A DNA stretch of 43,641 nt, taken from the NCBI GenBank assembly GCA_011390275.1, contig JAABST010000038.1, positions 1 to 43,641 on the forward strand, given 5' to 3'. Positions 1 to 8,333 of the stretch are shown in pieces. The DNA comes from Geitlerinema sp. S16. Lineage in GTDB: Bacteria > Cyanobacteriota > Cyanobacteriia > Cyanobacteriales > Geitlerinemataceae. The notes below the pieces were generated by a model. The model had not been told where the DNA came from and did not search any database. It saw nothing but the letters and a program-made list of their open reading frames with translations. How positions within the stretch are numbered: position 1 is the stretch's first letter; the number at the start of each line of letters is the position of its first letter. A program made the position numbers and the translations under genes.

Positions 1-236
1 ACCACCAAACGGGCAATCTCGTCCTCATCGAACTCGAACTCTGAGAAGAAGCGCTTGAGTCGCTTCCGGTTCGACGCCACCTTCGCGCTACTCCTGAAAG
101 CTCCCGCCAGCTCCTCTTGATTCACTGTTCGCACTCGGAAAAGGGCGACCAGGAACAGCGCCAGAAATGCGATTCGCGCCCCATGCCACGACAGATGTTG
201 CGACAGCGCTGCTTGTAGCTTGTTAATCTCTTTCAT
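1..236 (-). CDS. IS4-family transposase, N-terminal part (cut by window edge)
   Basis: Reading leftward from an ATG at 236 gives 78 codons open to the window edge, starting MKEINKLQAALSQHLSWHGA and continuing with an RVRTVNQEELAGAF segment and a basic KRLKRFFSEFEFDEDEI segment. This layout (short helical N-terminus, hydrophobic stretch, VRTVN, then RLxRFF) is the one I know from the N-terminal domain of cyanobacterial IS4-type DDE transposases. The DDE catalytic core would lie outside the window, so activity cannot be judged. About 160 bases separate it from the next gene. I could not define the terminal inverted repeat of the element there. The family call is by recognition, not by a search. 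Confidence 0.72.
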   Translation of the reverse strand, partial: MKEINKLQAALSQHLSWHGARIAFLALFLVALFRVRTVNQEELAGAFRSSAKVASNRKRLKRFFSEFEFDEDEIARLV

Positions 237-398
237 GAGGGGGGTGGGTTGTTTGTCGTTATTCCACTCATCCCCCTCTTTCTGTCAGCCGTCAATCCCC
301 CTCCCTGAAAACCTTACAGACTTTCACCGTCACTTTTTGTCCCCGTACTGAGGATTGAATGTTTCGGTCGATTGTATCGTTATGGCGTTAATTTCATG

Positions 399-1133
399 TT
401 AATTCAAACGTAGGGTTTGGGTTGGTTGAGTTAAATGCGAAATGTCACAATTCAGTGTAAGTCGAGCGCTGGAAGCGGTGGTCACGGCGGCATCGTTAGG
501 GTCGAGATGATCTTGATCGATGTCACGATCGATTCGCGTGAGACAACACAGCGGCGCTCGGACGATCGGACGGTCTGGTAAGAATCCCCACATCATGCCG
601 TTAACAGTGGCTCCGTGGCCGACAAACAGGATATCCCGGCGTCCTTGACCTTGATGTTCATCCCTAGCCACTGGCTCTACAGCTTGGCGATCGGCGATCA
701 CCCGTGCTGTGTGACCCGATCGGGCTAAACAGTCCGATTCCGTTTCGGGATACTGCGGCGAATGGATCGAGACATAGGCAAGATCAATACGGGGAAACTC
801 CGCGTGTAGATCGGCGATCGGTGCGGTTTCCGGCATCGCCGTCATCCAGTCGGCATTGAGCCATTCACAGATGCCCCATTCGAGCTGGATCGGCAAATCC
901 AGCGCCTCAGCCACAGCATAAGCGGTTTGGACACAGCGACGAAACGGTGATGCAAAAATCTGTCGAATTGGTTCAGTACGAAGCCGATCGGCGAGCTGCT
1001 GCGCCTGAATTTCGCCATCATCGGAGAGCGGCGGATCGTAGCGACGCACCGCCGTATTGAACCATTCGGGGTGGACAAAATCGAGACGGTTGCCGTGACG
1101 CGCGATCCAAATCGTTTGGCTAGATACAGTCAT
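399..1133 (-). CDS. histidine phosphatase (phosphoglycerate mutase-like) family protein
   Basis: A 244-residue protein of the phosphoglycerate mutase/acid phosphatase fold. The N-terminus carries the hallmark RHGNR (residues 12-16), whose His is the phospho-acceptor in the family. The second-half hallmark is VGHGATVNGM, with the catalytic His. FASPFRRCVQTA in between is the usual SPxxRxxQTA segment. No signal peptide is visible, so it is probably cytoplasmic. The substrate cannot be deduced: the superfamily includes mutases, sugar phosphatases and protein phosphatases. The ATG at 1133 gives the motif at the usual distance from the start. It is followed by moxR on the same strand side with about 115 bases between them, so co-transcription is possible but not shown. 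Confidence 0.85.
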   Translation of the reverse strand: MTVSSQTIWIARHGNRLDFVHPEWFNTAVRRYDPPLSDDGEIQAQQLADRLRTEPIRQIFASPFRRCVQTAYAVAEALDLPIQLEWGICEWLNADWMTAMPETAPIADLHAEFPRIDLAYVSIHSPQYPETESDCLARSGHTARVIADRQAVEPVARDEHQGQGRRDILFVGHGATVNGMMWGFLPDRPIVRAPLCCLTRIDRDIDQDHLDPNDAAVTTASSARLTLNCDISHLTQPTQTLRLN

Positions 1134-1181
1134 AACAAAGCGATTTTTGGGTGGGTAGATTCTGGGGGTAACTCCCGTCGG

Positions 1182-1251
1182 TAACGAACGACAGAGATTA
1201 GTGGGATGGACGATTATTTCCGGCTAATACTCTAACGAACGATAGAGATTA
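1182..1251. repeat. 19-bp direct repeat pair at the moxR 3' end
   Basis: The sequence TAACGAACGACAGAGATTA at 1182-1200 recurs at 1233-1251 with one mismatch, 51 bases apart. The second copy contains the moxR stop codon (1249-1251). It looks like a local duplication of the gene end. Confidence 0.7.
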
Positions 1252-2193
1252 GGGGACGGCGATCGTTGCGAGCAGTTCACGGACAATATCCTTGGCCGAT
1301 CGCCCGCCGCTGGGCACGATGCGATGGACGAGAACGTGGGGGGCAATCCGCTTCACATCGTCGGGTAGGACGAAATCGCGTCCTTGGAGAAAGGCGAGAG
1401 CTTGACTGGTGCGCTGCAAGGCGACGGTTCCCCGAGGGCTGACGCCGAGGGCGACTTCGGCATGTTCTCGCGTTTGCCGCACCAGCGTCAGAATGTAGTC
1501 CTGAATGCTGGGTTCGACCTTGACCTGAGTACAGCGCGATCGTAAATCCTGGAGCTGTTCCAAGCTCAGACAGGGGGATAAGCTCTGAGAGCGCGATCGG
1601 GGCTGAGTTTGCAGGCGCTGCAACATTTGCAGCTCTTCATCGAGGGTGGGATAGCCCAGGGAAAAGGCGATCGCGAACCGATCCATCTGCGCTTCCGGCA
1701 GCGGAAACGTGCCTTGATATTCCACCGGGTTTTGCGTGGCGATCGTAAAAAAGGGATCGTCTACTGCCCGCGTCACCCCATCAACCGTAACTTGCTGCTC
1801 TTCCATCACCTCCAACAATGCCGATTGAGTCCGAGGCGTCGCCCGGTTAATTTCATCCGCGAGCAGGACATTGGCAAACACCGGCCCCGGCAAAAACTGA
1901 AACTCACCGCTTTTGGGGTTCCAAATATTCGTGCCGGTAATATCGCTGGGCAGCAGGTCGGGCGTACACTGCACGCGCTGAAATTTGCCGCCGATCGAGG
2001 TGGCGAGAGACTTGGCCAGCAGCGTCTTACCGACGCCAGGAACGTCTTCAAGTAGGGCATGGCCATTGCACAGCAGCGCAACGAGTACCAGGGTGATCGC
2101 CTCATCTTTCCCGACGATCGCCAGGTTGAGATTCTCGCGCAGGCGTTGCAGTTCAGGGATAGACGATTGGGACGGGCTCGCGTTTGCGTTCAT
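1249..2193 (-). CDS. MoxR-family AAA+ ATPase
   Basis: A 314-residue AAA+ ATPase of the MoxR/RavA group, typically a chaperone-like ATPase helping to assemble or activate complexes and often paired with VWA proteins. Walker A is GVGKT (residues 53-57), Walker B is VLLADEINRA (Asp113-Glu114), followed by TPRTQSALLEVMEE and the sensor segment FFTIATQNPVEYQGTFPLPE, all characteristic. SPRGTVALQR near the C-terminus is the usual sensor-2 region. Length matches the family (about 300-330). Start ATG at 2193. It sits 65 bases after ribF on the same strand. The usual DUF58/VWA partner is not adjacent; the VWA gene at 7656 lies 5 kb away on the other strand and is of a different type. Confidence 0.93.
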   Translation of the reverse strand: MNANASPSQSSIPELQRLRENLNLAIVGKDEAITLVLVALLCNGHALLEDVPGVGKTLLAKSLATSIGGKFQRVQCTPDLLPSDITGTNIWNPKSGEFQFLPGPVFANVLLADEINRATPRTQSALLEVMEEQQVTVDGVTRAVDDPFFTIATQNPVEYQGTFPLPEAQMDRFAIAFSLGYPTLDEELQMLQRLQTQPRSRSQSLSPCLSLEQLQDLRSRCTQVKVEPSIQDYILTLVRQTREHAEVALGVSPRGTVALQRTSQALAFLQGRDFVLPDDVKRIAPHVLVHRIVPSGGRSAKDIVRELLATIAVP

Positions 2194-2221
2194 GGGCGCT
2201 TTAAAATTCCGCAGTCAGAGT

Positions 2222-2248
2222 ATTCACAAAATTCACAAAATTCACAAA
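2222..2248. repeat. three exact 9-bp tandem repeats after ribF
   Basis: ATTCACAAA is repeated three times without change, ending 10 bases from the ribF stop codon (2259-2261) and lying between ribF and moxR. Confidence 0.9.
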
Positions 2249-2258
2249 TCGATAACAT

Positions 2259-3383
2259 TCACTGGGATGACGCTAACAGGGTTACAGCACGATCGCGATC
2301 GTGCTGAATTTGCACCTTCAGCGCTTCCAGTGACGAAAATTTTTCCTCCGGTCGCAAAAAGTGTAACAACTCAATCGAGAGACAGCGACCATACAGATCA
2401 CCACTCCAGTCAATTAAATGCACTTCTACCGTCGGACGGGTTCCATTTACCGTGGGACGACAGCCGATATTGAGCACCCCCGCGATCGGCGTCTCTCCAT
2501 TAGTGAGCCAGACTCGACCGGCATACACCCCCCAGCGCGGCAAAAATTTGTCGGGCGGTAGGTGAATATTCGCGGTCGGAAAACCGATCGTGCGGCCAAG
2601 CTGCTGACCCTGCTCAACGGTTCCCGCCACGCGATACGGACGACCGAGCAAGCGATTGGCGCGATCGAGATCGCCCACCTCCAGCGCCGTCCGTACGGTC
2701 GAACTGCTGACGCGATCGTCGCCAATATGATGTAATTCCACAATATGAGCCTCCACCTGTCGAGCTTGACACAACCGTTGTAAATCCGCCGACGTTCCCG
2801 ATCGCTTGTGGCCGAAACGAAAATTGCCGCCGACGCTAACCGCTTCCGCCTGCAAGCCCTCAATCAAAATACGCTGGACGAATTCCTCGGGCGAAAGCGA
2901 CGCAATCTGCTGATCGAACGGCAGCAAGACAAGCTGATCGACGCCCAGCGCTCGTAGCGCATCGACCTTCTCCGCGATCGGCGAGAGGAGCGATCGCGAC
3001 TCCCCCGAAAAAAAGGCTTGGGGGTGCGGGTTAAACGTTAAAACCGTTGTGTAGACCCGGTTGAATTGATTCGTCTCACCATTCCAGACCGGAGCCGGAC
3101 GCGATCGATGGTTGCGCCGCGCGGCCTGTACCGCCGGGACGGAACGATGGGTCATGTCCGCCGATAGGTATGAGTTGGGTTTTATGGCAGACGGCGATCG
3201 CGGGTTTAATGCATCCCGTTGAGTCAACGCATCAGACTCAGGTGATAGCGAACCATCAACGTGGCGATCGCCGTCAAAAATTCGATCAATCACGTGTTGA
3301 TGGCCGCGATGAACGCCGTCAAAATTTCCCAGAGCGACGCGCGTCGGCGTCAACGTCGCCATCAAGGATGAAGTCACCCACAC
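2259..3383 (-). CDS. ribF: bifunctional riboflavin kinase / FAD synthetase RibF, with insert
   Basis: RibF makes FMN from riboflavin and FAD from FMN. The N-terminal FAD-synthetase half shows ALGNFDGVHRGHQ (residues 17-29), TFNPHPQAFF, LVLLPFD and VGGNFRFGHKRSG. The C-terminal kinase half shows GRPYRVAGTV, GRTIGFPTANI and the substrate segment GVYAGRV. I place the start at GTG 3383 because the WVTSS N-terminus looks like that of other cyanobacterial RibF proteins; an ATG at 3362 is the alternative. Length is 374 against the usual 310-330. The excess is one low-complexity, polar block of about 73 residues (37-109) between the nucleotide-binding HxGH helix and the strand TVLTFNPHPQ. Both catalytic halves otherwise look intact. 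Confidence 0.93.
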   Translation of the reverse strand: MWVTSSLMATLTPTRVALGNFDGVHRGHQHVIDRIFDGDRHVDGSLSPESDALTQRDALNPRSPSAIKPNSYLSADMTHRSVPAVQAARRNHRSRPAPVWNGETNQFNRVYTTVLTFNPHPQAFFSGESRSLLSPIAEKVDALRALGVDQLVLLPFDQQIASLSPEEFVQRILIEGLQAEAVSVGGNFRFGHKRSGTSADLQRLCQARQVEAHIVELHHIGDDRVSSSTVRTALEVGDLDRANRLLGRPYRVAGTVEQGQQLGRTIGFPTANIHLPPDKFLPRWGVYAGRVWLTNGETPIAGVLNIGCRPTVNGTRPTVEVHLIDWSGDLYGRCLSIELLHFLRPEEKFSSLEALKVQIQHDRDRAVTLLASSQ

Positions 3384-3444
3384 GGAGTTCTATCTATTGC
3401 TCCCAAGGTCGAAGGTATCAGTCGAAAGCTCAAATTATTGACCG

Positions 3445-4332
3445 TTAATCTTCCGGTTTATCCAGCACAACCACCGGCTCAGAATCACCGAGATGAATAA
3501 TCATGCCCTCACGTGCCATTAAACTATCGGGAAACTCCGCCTTCACCGCTTGCCCCACGCTATCGAGAAAATCATCATTGTGAAGCGGATCATGATGAAA
3601 AATCACCAGCTTCTTCACACCAGCAGCCTTGGCGGCTTTAACGGCTTCTTCCCAGGTCGAATGTCCCCAGCCGCGTTTACTCGTGGTCTCCGAGTAGTAT
3701 TCCGCGTTCGTGTACGTCGCATCGTAGATTAAGACATCCGCATTGCGAGCGAGAGACTGCACATTCGGATCAAGACGGTCTTCAAAATGCTCGGTGTCGG
3801 AAATATAGGCCACCGCAAAGTTTTTCCAGCTCACGCGATAGCCGATCGCCTCGCCGGGATGTTGCAGCACGGCATTCTCAACCATCACATCGCCAATCTG
3901 AACCGTTTCTCCAACCTCGATATCGTTGAACTCAAGCTGTGCGCCCATAATCTGTAGCGGCACCGGAAAATTGGGGTGCAGCATTTGGTCATTGAGCCGC
4001 TGCTTAATCGTTGCGCCATTGGGCGAAACCGCTCCGTAGATCCGAAACTTATTCCCTTTGATAAAGGCTGGCACAAAAAAGGGAAAGCCTTGAATGTGAT
4101 CCCAATGGGAATGGGTAAAGAATAGATGGCCGGAAGTGGGCAGTTGGGAGAGTAAATGTTGCCCCAGCACACGTAAACCCGTACCGCCATCAAAAATTAG
4201 TCTCTCACCCGCGACTTGCATCTCCAGGCAAGGCGTGTTTCCGCCATAACGAACCGTTTCGGGTCCTGGACACGCAATGCTCCCCCTGACGCCCCAGAAA
4301 CGAACCGAAAATTGGTTTTGAGTGCTAGACAT
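3445..4332 (-). CDS. MBL-fold metallo-hydrolase
   Basis: A metallo-beta-lactamase-fold hydrolase of 295 residues with the metal motif HSHWDH (His74, His76, Asp78, His79), an upstream FDGGTG loop, a later His in LQHPGEAIGYR, Asp in YISDTEH and a terminal His in VIFHHDP. The opening VRFWGVRGSIACPGP is typical of the phosphodiesterase/PhnP-like subgroup with a GVRGS start, often annotated as cAMP phosphodiesterase-like. The natural substrate is unknown. An in-frame TTG exists 15 bases upstream, but ATG 4332 (MSSTQNQF) is the more natural start. It lies 61 bases upstream of ribF on the same strand. No export signal is visible. Confidence 0.88.
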   Translation of the reverse strand: MSSTQNQFSVRFWGVRGSIACPGPETVRYGGNTPCLEMQVAGERLIFDGGTGLRVLGQHLLSQLPTSGHLFFTHSHWDHIQGFPFFVPAFIKGNKFRIYGAVSPNGATIKQRLNDQMLHPNFPVPLQIMGAQLEFNDIEVGETVQIGDVMVENAVLQHPGEAIGYRVSWKNFAVAYISDTEHFEDRLDPNVQSLARNADVLIYDATYTNAEYYSETTSKRGWGHSTWEEAVKAAKAAGVKKLVIFHHDPLHNDDFLDSVGQAVKAEFPDSLMAREGMIIHLGDSEPVVVLDKPED

Positions 4333-4824
4333 GAGTGTTGTTTGCAAGCTTCGTGATAGCCAATGGGAGTCGATTAGTGCAAGAGATACCGTCGATCGCG
4401 TTGTTTCGCTTAATCAACGGTACACGCTGGGGTTAACATCTGTGACGTGCGCAAACGATGGGTGGAGTTTTACGGTCAAGCGATACGCAAGTGAAGGTCA
4501 GGGCTCCTGCGCTGTCGGTTGACGAAGCGCGGAAACAACAGCTTTAGGGGCTGGCTCGCGAGTTGTCGAACCGAGATCACAACACACCGGCAATATAGAC
4601 GGCTTTCCACAGCACGACGATTTTAGCAAAGCGGTATGGTCGCACTAAACTTAGCATTACATCGTCACGCCGAACTGTGATGACCGGCACGAGTGGAAAT
4701 GGTTAAGGCGATGCGATCTAACCTTATGCTCTTCCTAGACTAACCTCAATTATCAGGATTGTGGCAAGTTTATTGTTCGCCAGAGCGACACCTAATTTTC
4801 GGTTGAACCCAGCTTTGAAGATGC
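4333..4824. other. intergenic region between hisS and the MBL gene, nothing recognised
   Basis: About 490 bases between two minus-strand genes. Short open frames exist on the plus strand, but their translations resemble nothing I know and lack a convincing ribosome binding site. No tRNA, terminator hairpin or repeat family member was recognised. It must contain the promoter of the MBL gene, since that gene starts at 4332. Confidence 0.5.
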
Positions 4825-6132
4825 CTAAACCGAAACCGAATTATTCTGCGGGGCTGGCTCTGATTTTAATCGTACGCGCCAATCGTCTGCATGTTCCAGT
4901 AAATCGGCTTGGGCGATCGTTTCTTGATCTCCCGTTGCGAGCCACTTCAGATTAACGGTCGCGGTTTCGGCCTCTGCATCCCCCAGAATTAGACAGGCTT
5001 TTGCACCGCTCCGATCGGCGCGGCGAAACTGTTTTCCAAAGGCGCTGGCGCTGAGGTCAAGCTCGGCGGTAAAGCCTGCGTCCCGAAGCCGATGGGAGAT
5101 GGCTAAAGCCTGAGCTTCGGCGCGATCGCCCTTAGAAATGATAAAAAAGTCGATCGCCGAACCGATGCTACAGCCGATTTTTTGGAGCAGGATAATTAAC
5201 CGCTCCATGCCGATCGCCCAGCCAACGGCGGGTGTAGCTTTGCCGCCAAGCTGTTCGACGAGGCCGTCGTAGCGTCCGCCACCGCAGACGGTTGCTTGGG
5301 CGCCGAGGTCATCGGATTGGATTTCAAAGGCGGTGTGGGTGTAGTAATCGAGGCCGCGTACGAGTCGGGGATTGATCGCGTAGTCGATGCCGAGCTGGGT
5401 TAAGAGGTCGCATACCCGATCAAAATGCCGCTTAGAACCATCGCCCAGGTAGTCGAGGATGCTGGGGGCGGATTGGGCGATCTCTTGGGTGCGTTCGTCT
5501 TTGCTGTCAAGGATGCGTAGGGGATTGCGATCGAGCCGGTCTTGGGAGTCGCGATCGAGGTCGCTTTTAAAGGGGGTGAGGTATTCGACAAGGGCGTCGC
5601 GATAGCGCTGGCGGTCTGCGGTATCGCCGACGGAGTTGATCGCCAGATGCAGATTTTGCAGTCCGAAGGATTTGAGCAGGGTTGTGGCGATCGAGATGGT
5701 TTCTGCATCGGCTCGCGGATCGCTCGACCCGAGGACTTCGACACCGACTTGGTGAAACTGTCGCTGACGTCCGGCCTGGGGGCGCTCATAGCGAAACATC
5801 GGCCCGGTGTACCACAGGCGCTGAACGCCGCCGGTGGCATAGAGTTTGTTCTCGATATACGATCGCACGACGCCCGCTGTACCTTCGGGGCGCAAGGTAA
5901 TGGATCGATCGCCGCGATCGGTAAACGTGTACATTTCTTTGCCAACCACATCCGTCGCTTCACCGATACCGCGCTCAAAGAGCGGCGTTTGCTCGAAGAT
6001 GGGTGTCCGAATTTGTTGGTACAGGGCGCGACGGAGAATGCTGTGGGTCGTCGCTTCAACAAACTGCCAGTAACGACCCTCTTCGGGCAAAATGTCTCGG
6101 GTTCCGCGAATCGCTTGGATAGTCTTGCTCAT
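4825..6132 (-). CDS. hisS: histidyl-tRNA synthetase
   Basis: Class II histidyl-tRNA synthetase, 435 residues, the usual length. Recognisable segments in order: IRGTRDILPEE at the N-terminus, TPIFEQTPLFERGIGE, motif 2 LRPEGTAGVVRSYIEN and MFRYERPQAGRQRQFHQ, the histidine-specific LVRGLDYYTHTAFEI and GGRYDGL, and motif 3 GWAIGMERL. A Rossmann-like anticodon-binding domain follows at the C-terminus (LGDAEAE). The frame extends 16 codons further upstream, but the ATG at 6132 (MSKTIQAIRG) fits the family start. A free-standing gene on the minus strand. Confidence 0.95.
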   Translation of the reverse strand: MSKTIQAIRGTRDILPEEGRYWQFVEATTHSILRRALYQQIRTPIFEQTPLFERGIGEATDVVGKEMYTFTDRGDRSITLRPEGTAGVVRSYIENKLYATGGVQRLWYTGPMFRYERPQAGRQRQFHQVGVEVLGSSDPRADAETISIATTLLKSFGLQNLHLAINSVGDTADRQRYRDALVEYLTPFKSDLDRDSQDRLDRNPLRILDSKDERTQEIAQSAPSILDYLGDGSKRHFDRVCDLLTQLGIDYAINPRLVRGLDYYTHTAFEIQSDDLGAQATVCGGGRYDGLVEQLGGKATPAVGWAIGMERLIILLQKIGCSIGSAIDFFIISKGDRAEAQALAISHRLRDAGFTAELDLSASAFGKQFRRADRSGAKACLILGDAEAETATVNLKWLATGDQETIAQADLLEHADDWRVRLKSEPAPQNNSVSV

Positions 6133-6387
6133 GAATTTTAGGGGCGGGTTCGATCGCGGTTGGGATAATGTGCCAGCCACTCAGGAAATGAACGTAGAGG
6201 CTGGATCGTCATCACGCGATCGAACGAACTGAATCGGGGGTGAATGCCGTACTGATCTTAAGGGGAAGGTTGACCGATTCCGCTGCAATTGCCAAATCGC
6301 TCACGATCCATTGTCATCTCGTGACATATCGTTTGTGTGAATTTTCAGATAAAAACAAGTCTGAAGCTGCCCAGTCAGAGCCTCCAT

Positions 6388-6717
6388 TTAAGTCGGGGTC
6401 ACGGCTGCGATCGCCTCGCGAGACGGGCAATAGTCGGAACAATGGCCAAATCGTTGGGTGTAGTAATCGAGGATGGATCGCACCTGATCGCGATCCGCTT
6501 GGGTTACATTGTCGTCGTAGCGTAGCCAAAGGCCACCGATTTGGCTTGCGCCATAATCGAACGGTGTGGCTTCTGCCGGTAATAACCCGGTCTGCACCGA
6601 ATCGATCTGACGCAGGTGGGCAACCAATTCGCGATAAACGGCCAGTGGCATGGAATCGTAGCGTAAATAATCGTAGGTTTGGCGAGGCGATCGGGTCGTC
6701 GGGATCGATTCAGTCAC
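6388..6717 (-). CDS. conserved-looking hypothetical protein, 109 aa
   Basis: A GTG-started frame of 109 residues beginning MTESIPTTRS, with YLRYDSMPLAVYRELVAHLR, an FDYGASQIGGLWLRY segment and a C-terminal YYTQRFGHCSDY. It has no membrane segment or signal peptide. The mix of aromatic and charged residues and codon use resemble a real gene, and I have seen similar short cyanobacterial proteins of unknown function. It contains no catalytic motif I can name. It stands alone between hisS and moaC on the minus strand. Confidence 0.65.
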   Translation of the reverse strand: MTESIPTTRSPRQTYDYLRYDSMPLAVYRELVAHLRQIDSVQTGLLPAEATPFDYGASQIGGLWLRYDDNVTQADRDQVRSILDYYTQRFGHCSDYCPSREAIAAVTPT

Positions 6718-6788
6718 GGTTTTGGGTTCACATCGTGGTGAAAGGGGTCTCTAAAAAACGTACGCGATCGCGGCAACTTGGCAAACTA

Positions 6789-6818
6789 ATGTGACCAATC
6801 ATCATGTGACCAATCATC
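6789..6818. repeat. 15-bp tandem duplication downstream of moaC
   Basis: ATGTGACCAATCATC occurs twice head to tail (6789-6803 and 6804-6818) without mismatch, between moaC (stop 6902) and the start of the 109-residue gene (6717). Confidence 0.9.
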
Positions 6819-6901
6819 GGATTTAACGGCCTCAATTTAGGTCGATCGACTTAATCTACGAGCTTGATCCGCGAGCTTTATAGAGGAGTTAGCGTTGAGA
6901 T

Positions 6902-7405
6902 TTAGATGGAGCGCGAGGATTGCGGCAAGCGCTGATAATCGCCCGATTTCCCGCCCGTTTTTTGAATAAGCTGAATGTCGCCGATCGTCATCGATTTTTC
7001 GAGCGCTTTCGCCATGTCATAGAGCGTCAACGCTGCGATCGATACGGCGGTGAGCGCTTCCATTTCGACGCCGGTTTCGGCTTTCGTTTTGACGTTAGCT
7101 TGAATCCGGTAGCCCGGTAGATCCGGATCGGCGATGAGATCGATCGTGATGCTCTGGATCGGCAGGGGATGACAGAGCGGAATTAACGCGGCGGTTTGTT
7201 TCGCGGCCATGATGCCTGCGAGCCGCGCCGTGGCGATCACGTCTCCCTTCGGCGTGTTGCCCGCCTCGATCGCTGCTAGTGTCGCCTCTGACATCGCTAC
7301 GTGACCGCTGGCGATCGCCTCACGGACGGTCACGGATTTAGCGGAGACATCAACCATGTGAGCCTCTCCGGCAGCATTAAGATGAGATAAAGGCGGAGTG
7401 GTCAT
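6902..7405 (-). CDS. moaC: cyclic pyranopterin monophosphate synthase MoaC
   Basis: MoaC converts 3',8-cyclo-7,8-dihydro-GTP, the product of MoaA, into cyclic pyranopterin monophosphate in molybdenum cofactor synthesis. The 167-residue protein has all family landmarks: HMVDVSAK near the N-terminus, AGIMAAKQT, the substrate-binding [38 protein letters not shown] and the C-terminal KTGGKSG. An in-frame start exists at 7492, but ATG 7405 ([10 protein letters not shown]) matches the family N-terminus, and the longer form would run through a tandem repeat. No other moa or moe gene is in the window. Confidence 0.95.
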   Translation of the reverse strand: MTTPPLSHLNAAGEAHMVDVSAKSVTVREAIASGHVAMSEATLAAIEAGNTPKGDVIATARLAGIMAAKQTAALIPLCHPLPIQSITIDLIADPDLPGYRIQANVKTKAETGVEMEALTAVSIAALTLYDMAKALEKSMTIGDIQLIQKTGGKSGDYQRLPQSSRSI

Positions 7406-7463
7406 CGTAGATTTAGGGTTAATTCTGCAAAGGATATGATCAAAGGCCGATGACTTGACGATC

Positions 7464-7493
7464 GCTGAGTCAATCAAAGCTGAGTCAATCAAA
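7464..7493. repeat. 15-bp tandem duplication upstream of moaC
   Basis: GCTGAGTCAATCAAA is present twice without mismatch (7464-7478 and 7479-7493), followed by a degenerate third copy (TTGAGGCAATC). It lies 60-90 bases upstream of the moaC start codon, in the leader or promoter region. Confidence 0.9.
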
Positions 7494-7655
7494 CTTGAGG
7501 CAATCTATCCTACCTAAGCATTATCATGACTCGCTTGTGGTGCAAGACAAAATCAAGCCCTTTCAGGATGCGTAATCCGCTTGCCTCTTTACCCAACGCC
7601 CGCCGATCGCGATACTGGTTAAAGGCATCCGCCACCCCCTTCACCCAACCAGGCC

Positions 7656-8333
7656 ATGTACGATACCGCGATCGACCTCGAATCTGCCGTCGAATTCGCC
7701 GAAAACCCCGAGCCGCGCTGCCCCTGCGTTCTGCTGCTCGACACCTCCGGCTCGATGTCCGGCGCACCGATCGCCGCCCTCAACGAAGGCTTGGCGGCCT
7801 TCCGCGACGCCCTCGACTCCGACGACCTCGCCCGTAAGCGCGTCGAGATCGCTACCATTACCTTCGATAGTCACGTCAAGATCGTCCAAAATTTCATCAC
7901 CGCCGATCGCTTTGAAGCGCCCATCCTCACTGCCCAGGGCTTAACCAGCATCGGCACGGCGGCGACAGCAGCTCTGGAGGCGATCGCCGATCGTAAACAG
8001 CAATATCGCAGCAGCGGCATTTCCTATTACCGCCCCTGGATTTTTCTAATTACCGACGGGGAATCCCAGGGTGAGACGCCAGAAATCGTCGCTGAGGCCA
8101 CTCGGCGAATTCGCGAAGAAGAAGAGGCGAAACGGGTCGCATTTTTTGCCGTCGGCGTTGACAATGCCAATATGGACACGCTGTCGAAAATGGTTGTCCG
8201 CGCCCCGTTAAAGCTTAAGGGCTTGCAGTTTCGGGAGATGTTCCTCTGGCTTTCGACCAGTATGCAGCGAGTCTCGCACTCGCAGCCGGAAGACCAAGTG
8301 CCGCTGCCGCCACCCGGTTGGGGAGCGGTGTAA
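7656..8333 (+). CDS. VWA-domain protein (TerY-like)
   Basis: A 225-residue protein that is almost entirely one von Willebrand factor A domain. The MIDAS motif DTSGSMSG (Asp29, Ser31, Ser33) follows the strand CPCVLLL; TITFDS and LITDGESQGETP supply the other metal-site elements. The close MSGxPIxxLNEGL spacing, the LITDGEP-like loop and the size match the stand-alone VWA proteins called TerY in tellurium-resistance-like loci. The stop codon overlaps the next start by one base (TAATG), so translation of the PP2C gene is probably coupled and the two proteins likely act together. It is cytoplasmic: no signal or membrane segment. Confidence 0.88.
   Translation: MYDTAIDLESAVEFAENPEPRCPCVLLLDTSGSMSGAPIAALNEGLAAFRDALDSDDLARKRVEIATITFDSHVKIVQNFITADRFEAPILTAQGLTSIGTAATAALEAIADRKQQYRSSGISYYRPWIFLITDGESQGETPEIVAEATRRIREEEEAKRVAFFAVGVDNANMDTLSKMVVRAPLKLKGLQFREMFLWLSTSMQRVSHSQPEDQVPLPPPGWGAV

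Noticed and set aside
3196..3204. Frequent GCGATCGC octamers as a possible special signal
   Set aside because: These are HIP1 sites, a known genome-wide feature of many cyanobacteria, and they are spread over the whole window.
4322..4522. 66-codon plus frame overlapping the MBL gene start
   Set aside because: It overlaps a confident gene on the other strand and its translation shows no recognisable feature.
5542..6141. Long plus-strand frame opposite hisS
   Set aside because: It is the antisense shadow of a complete, well-recognised hisS gene. The same applies to long antisense frames opposite opcA (13519-13929) and the permease part (19517-20068).
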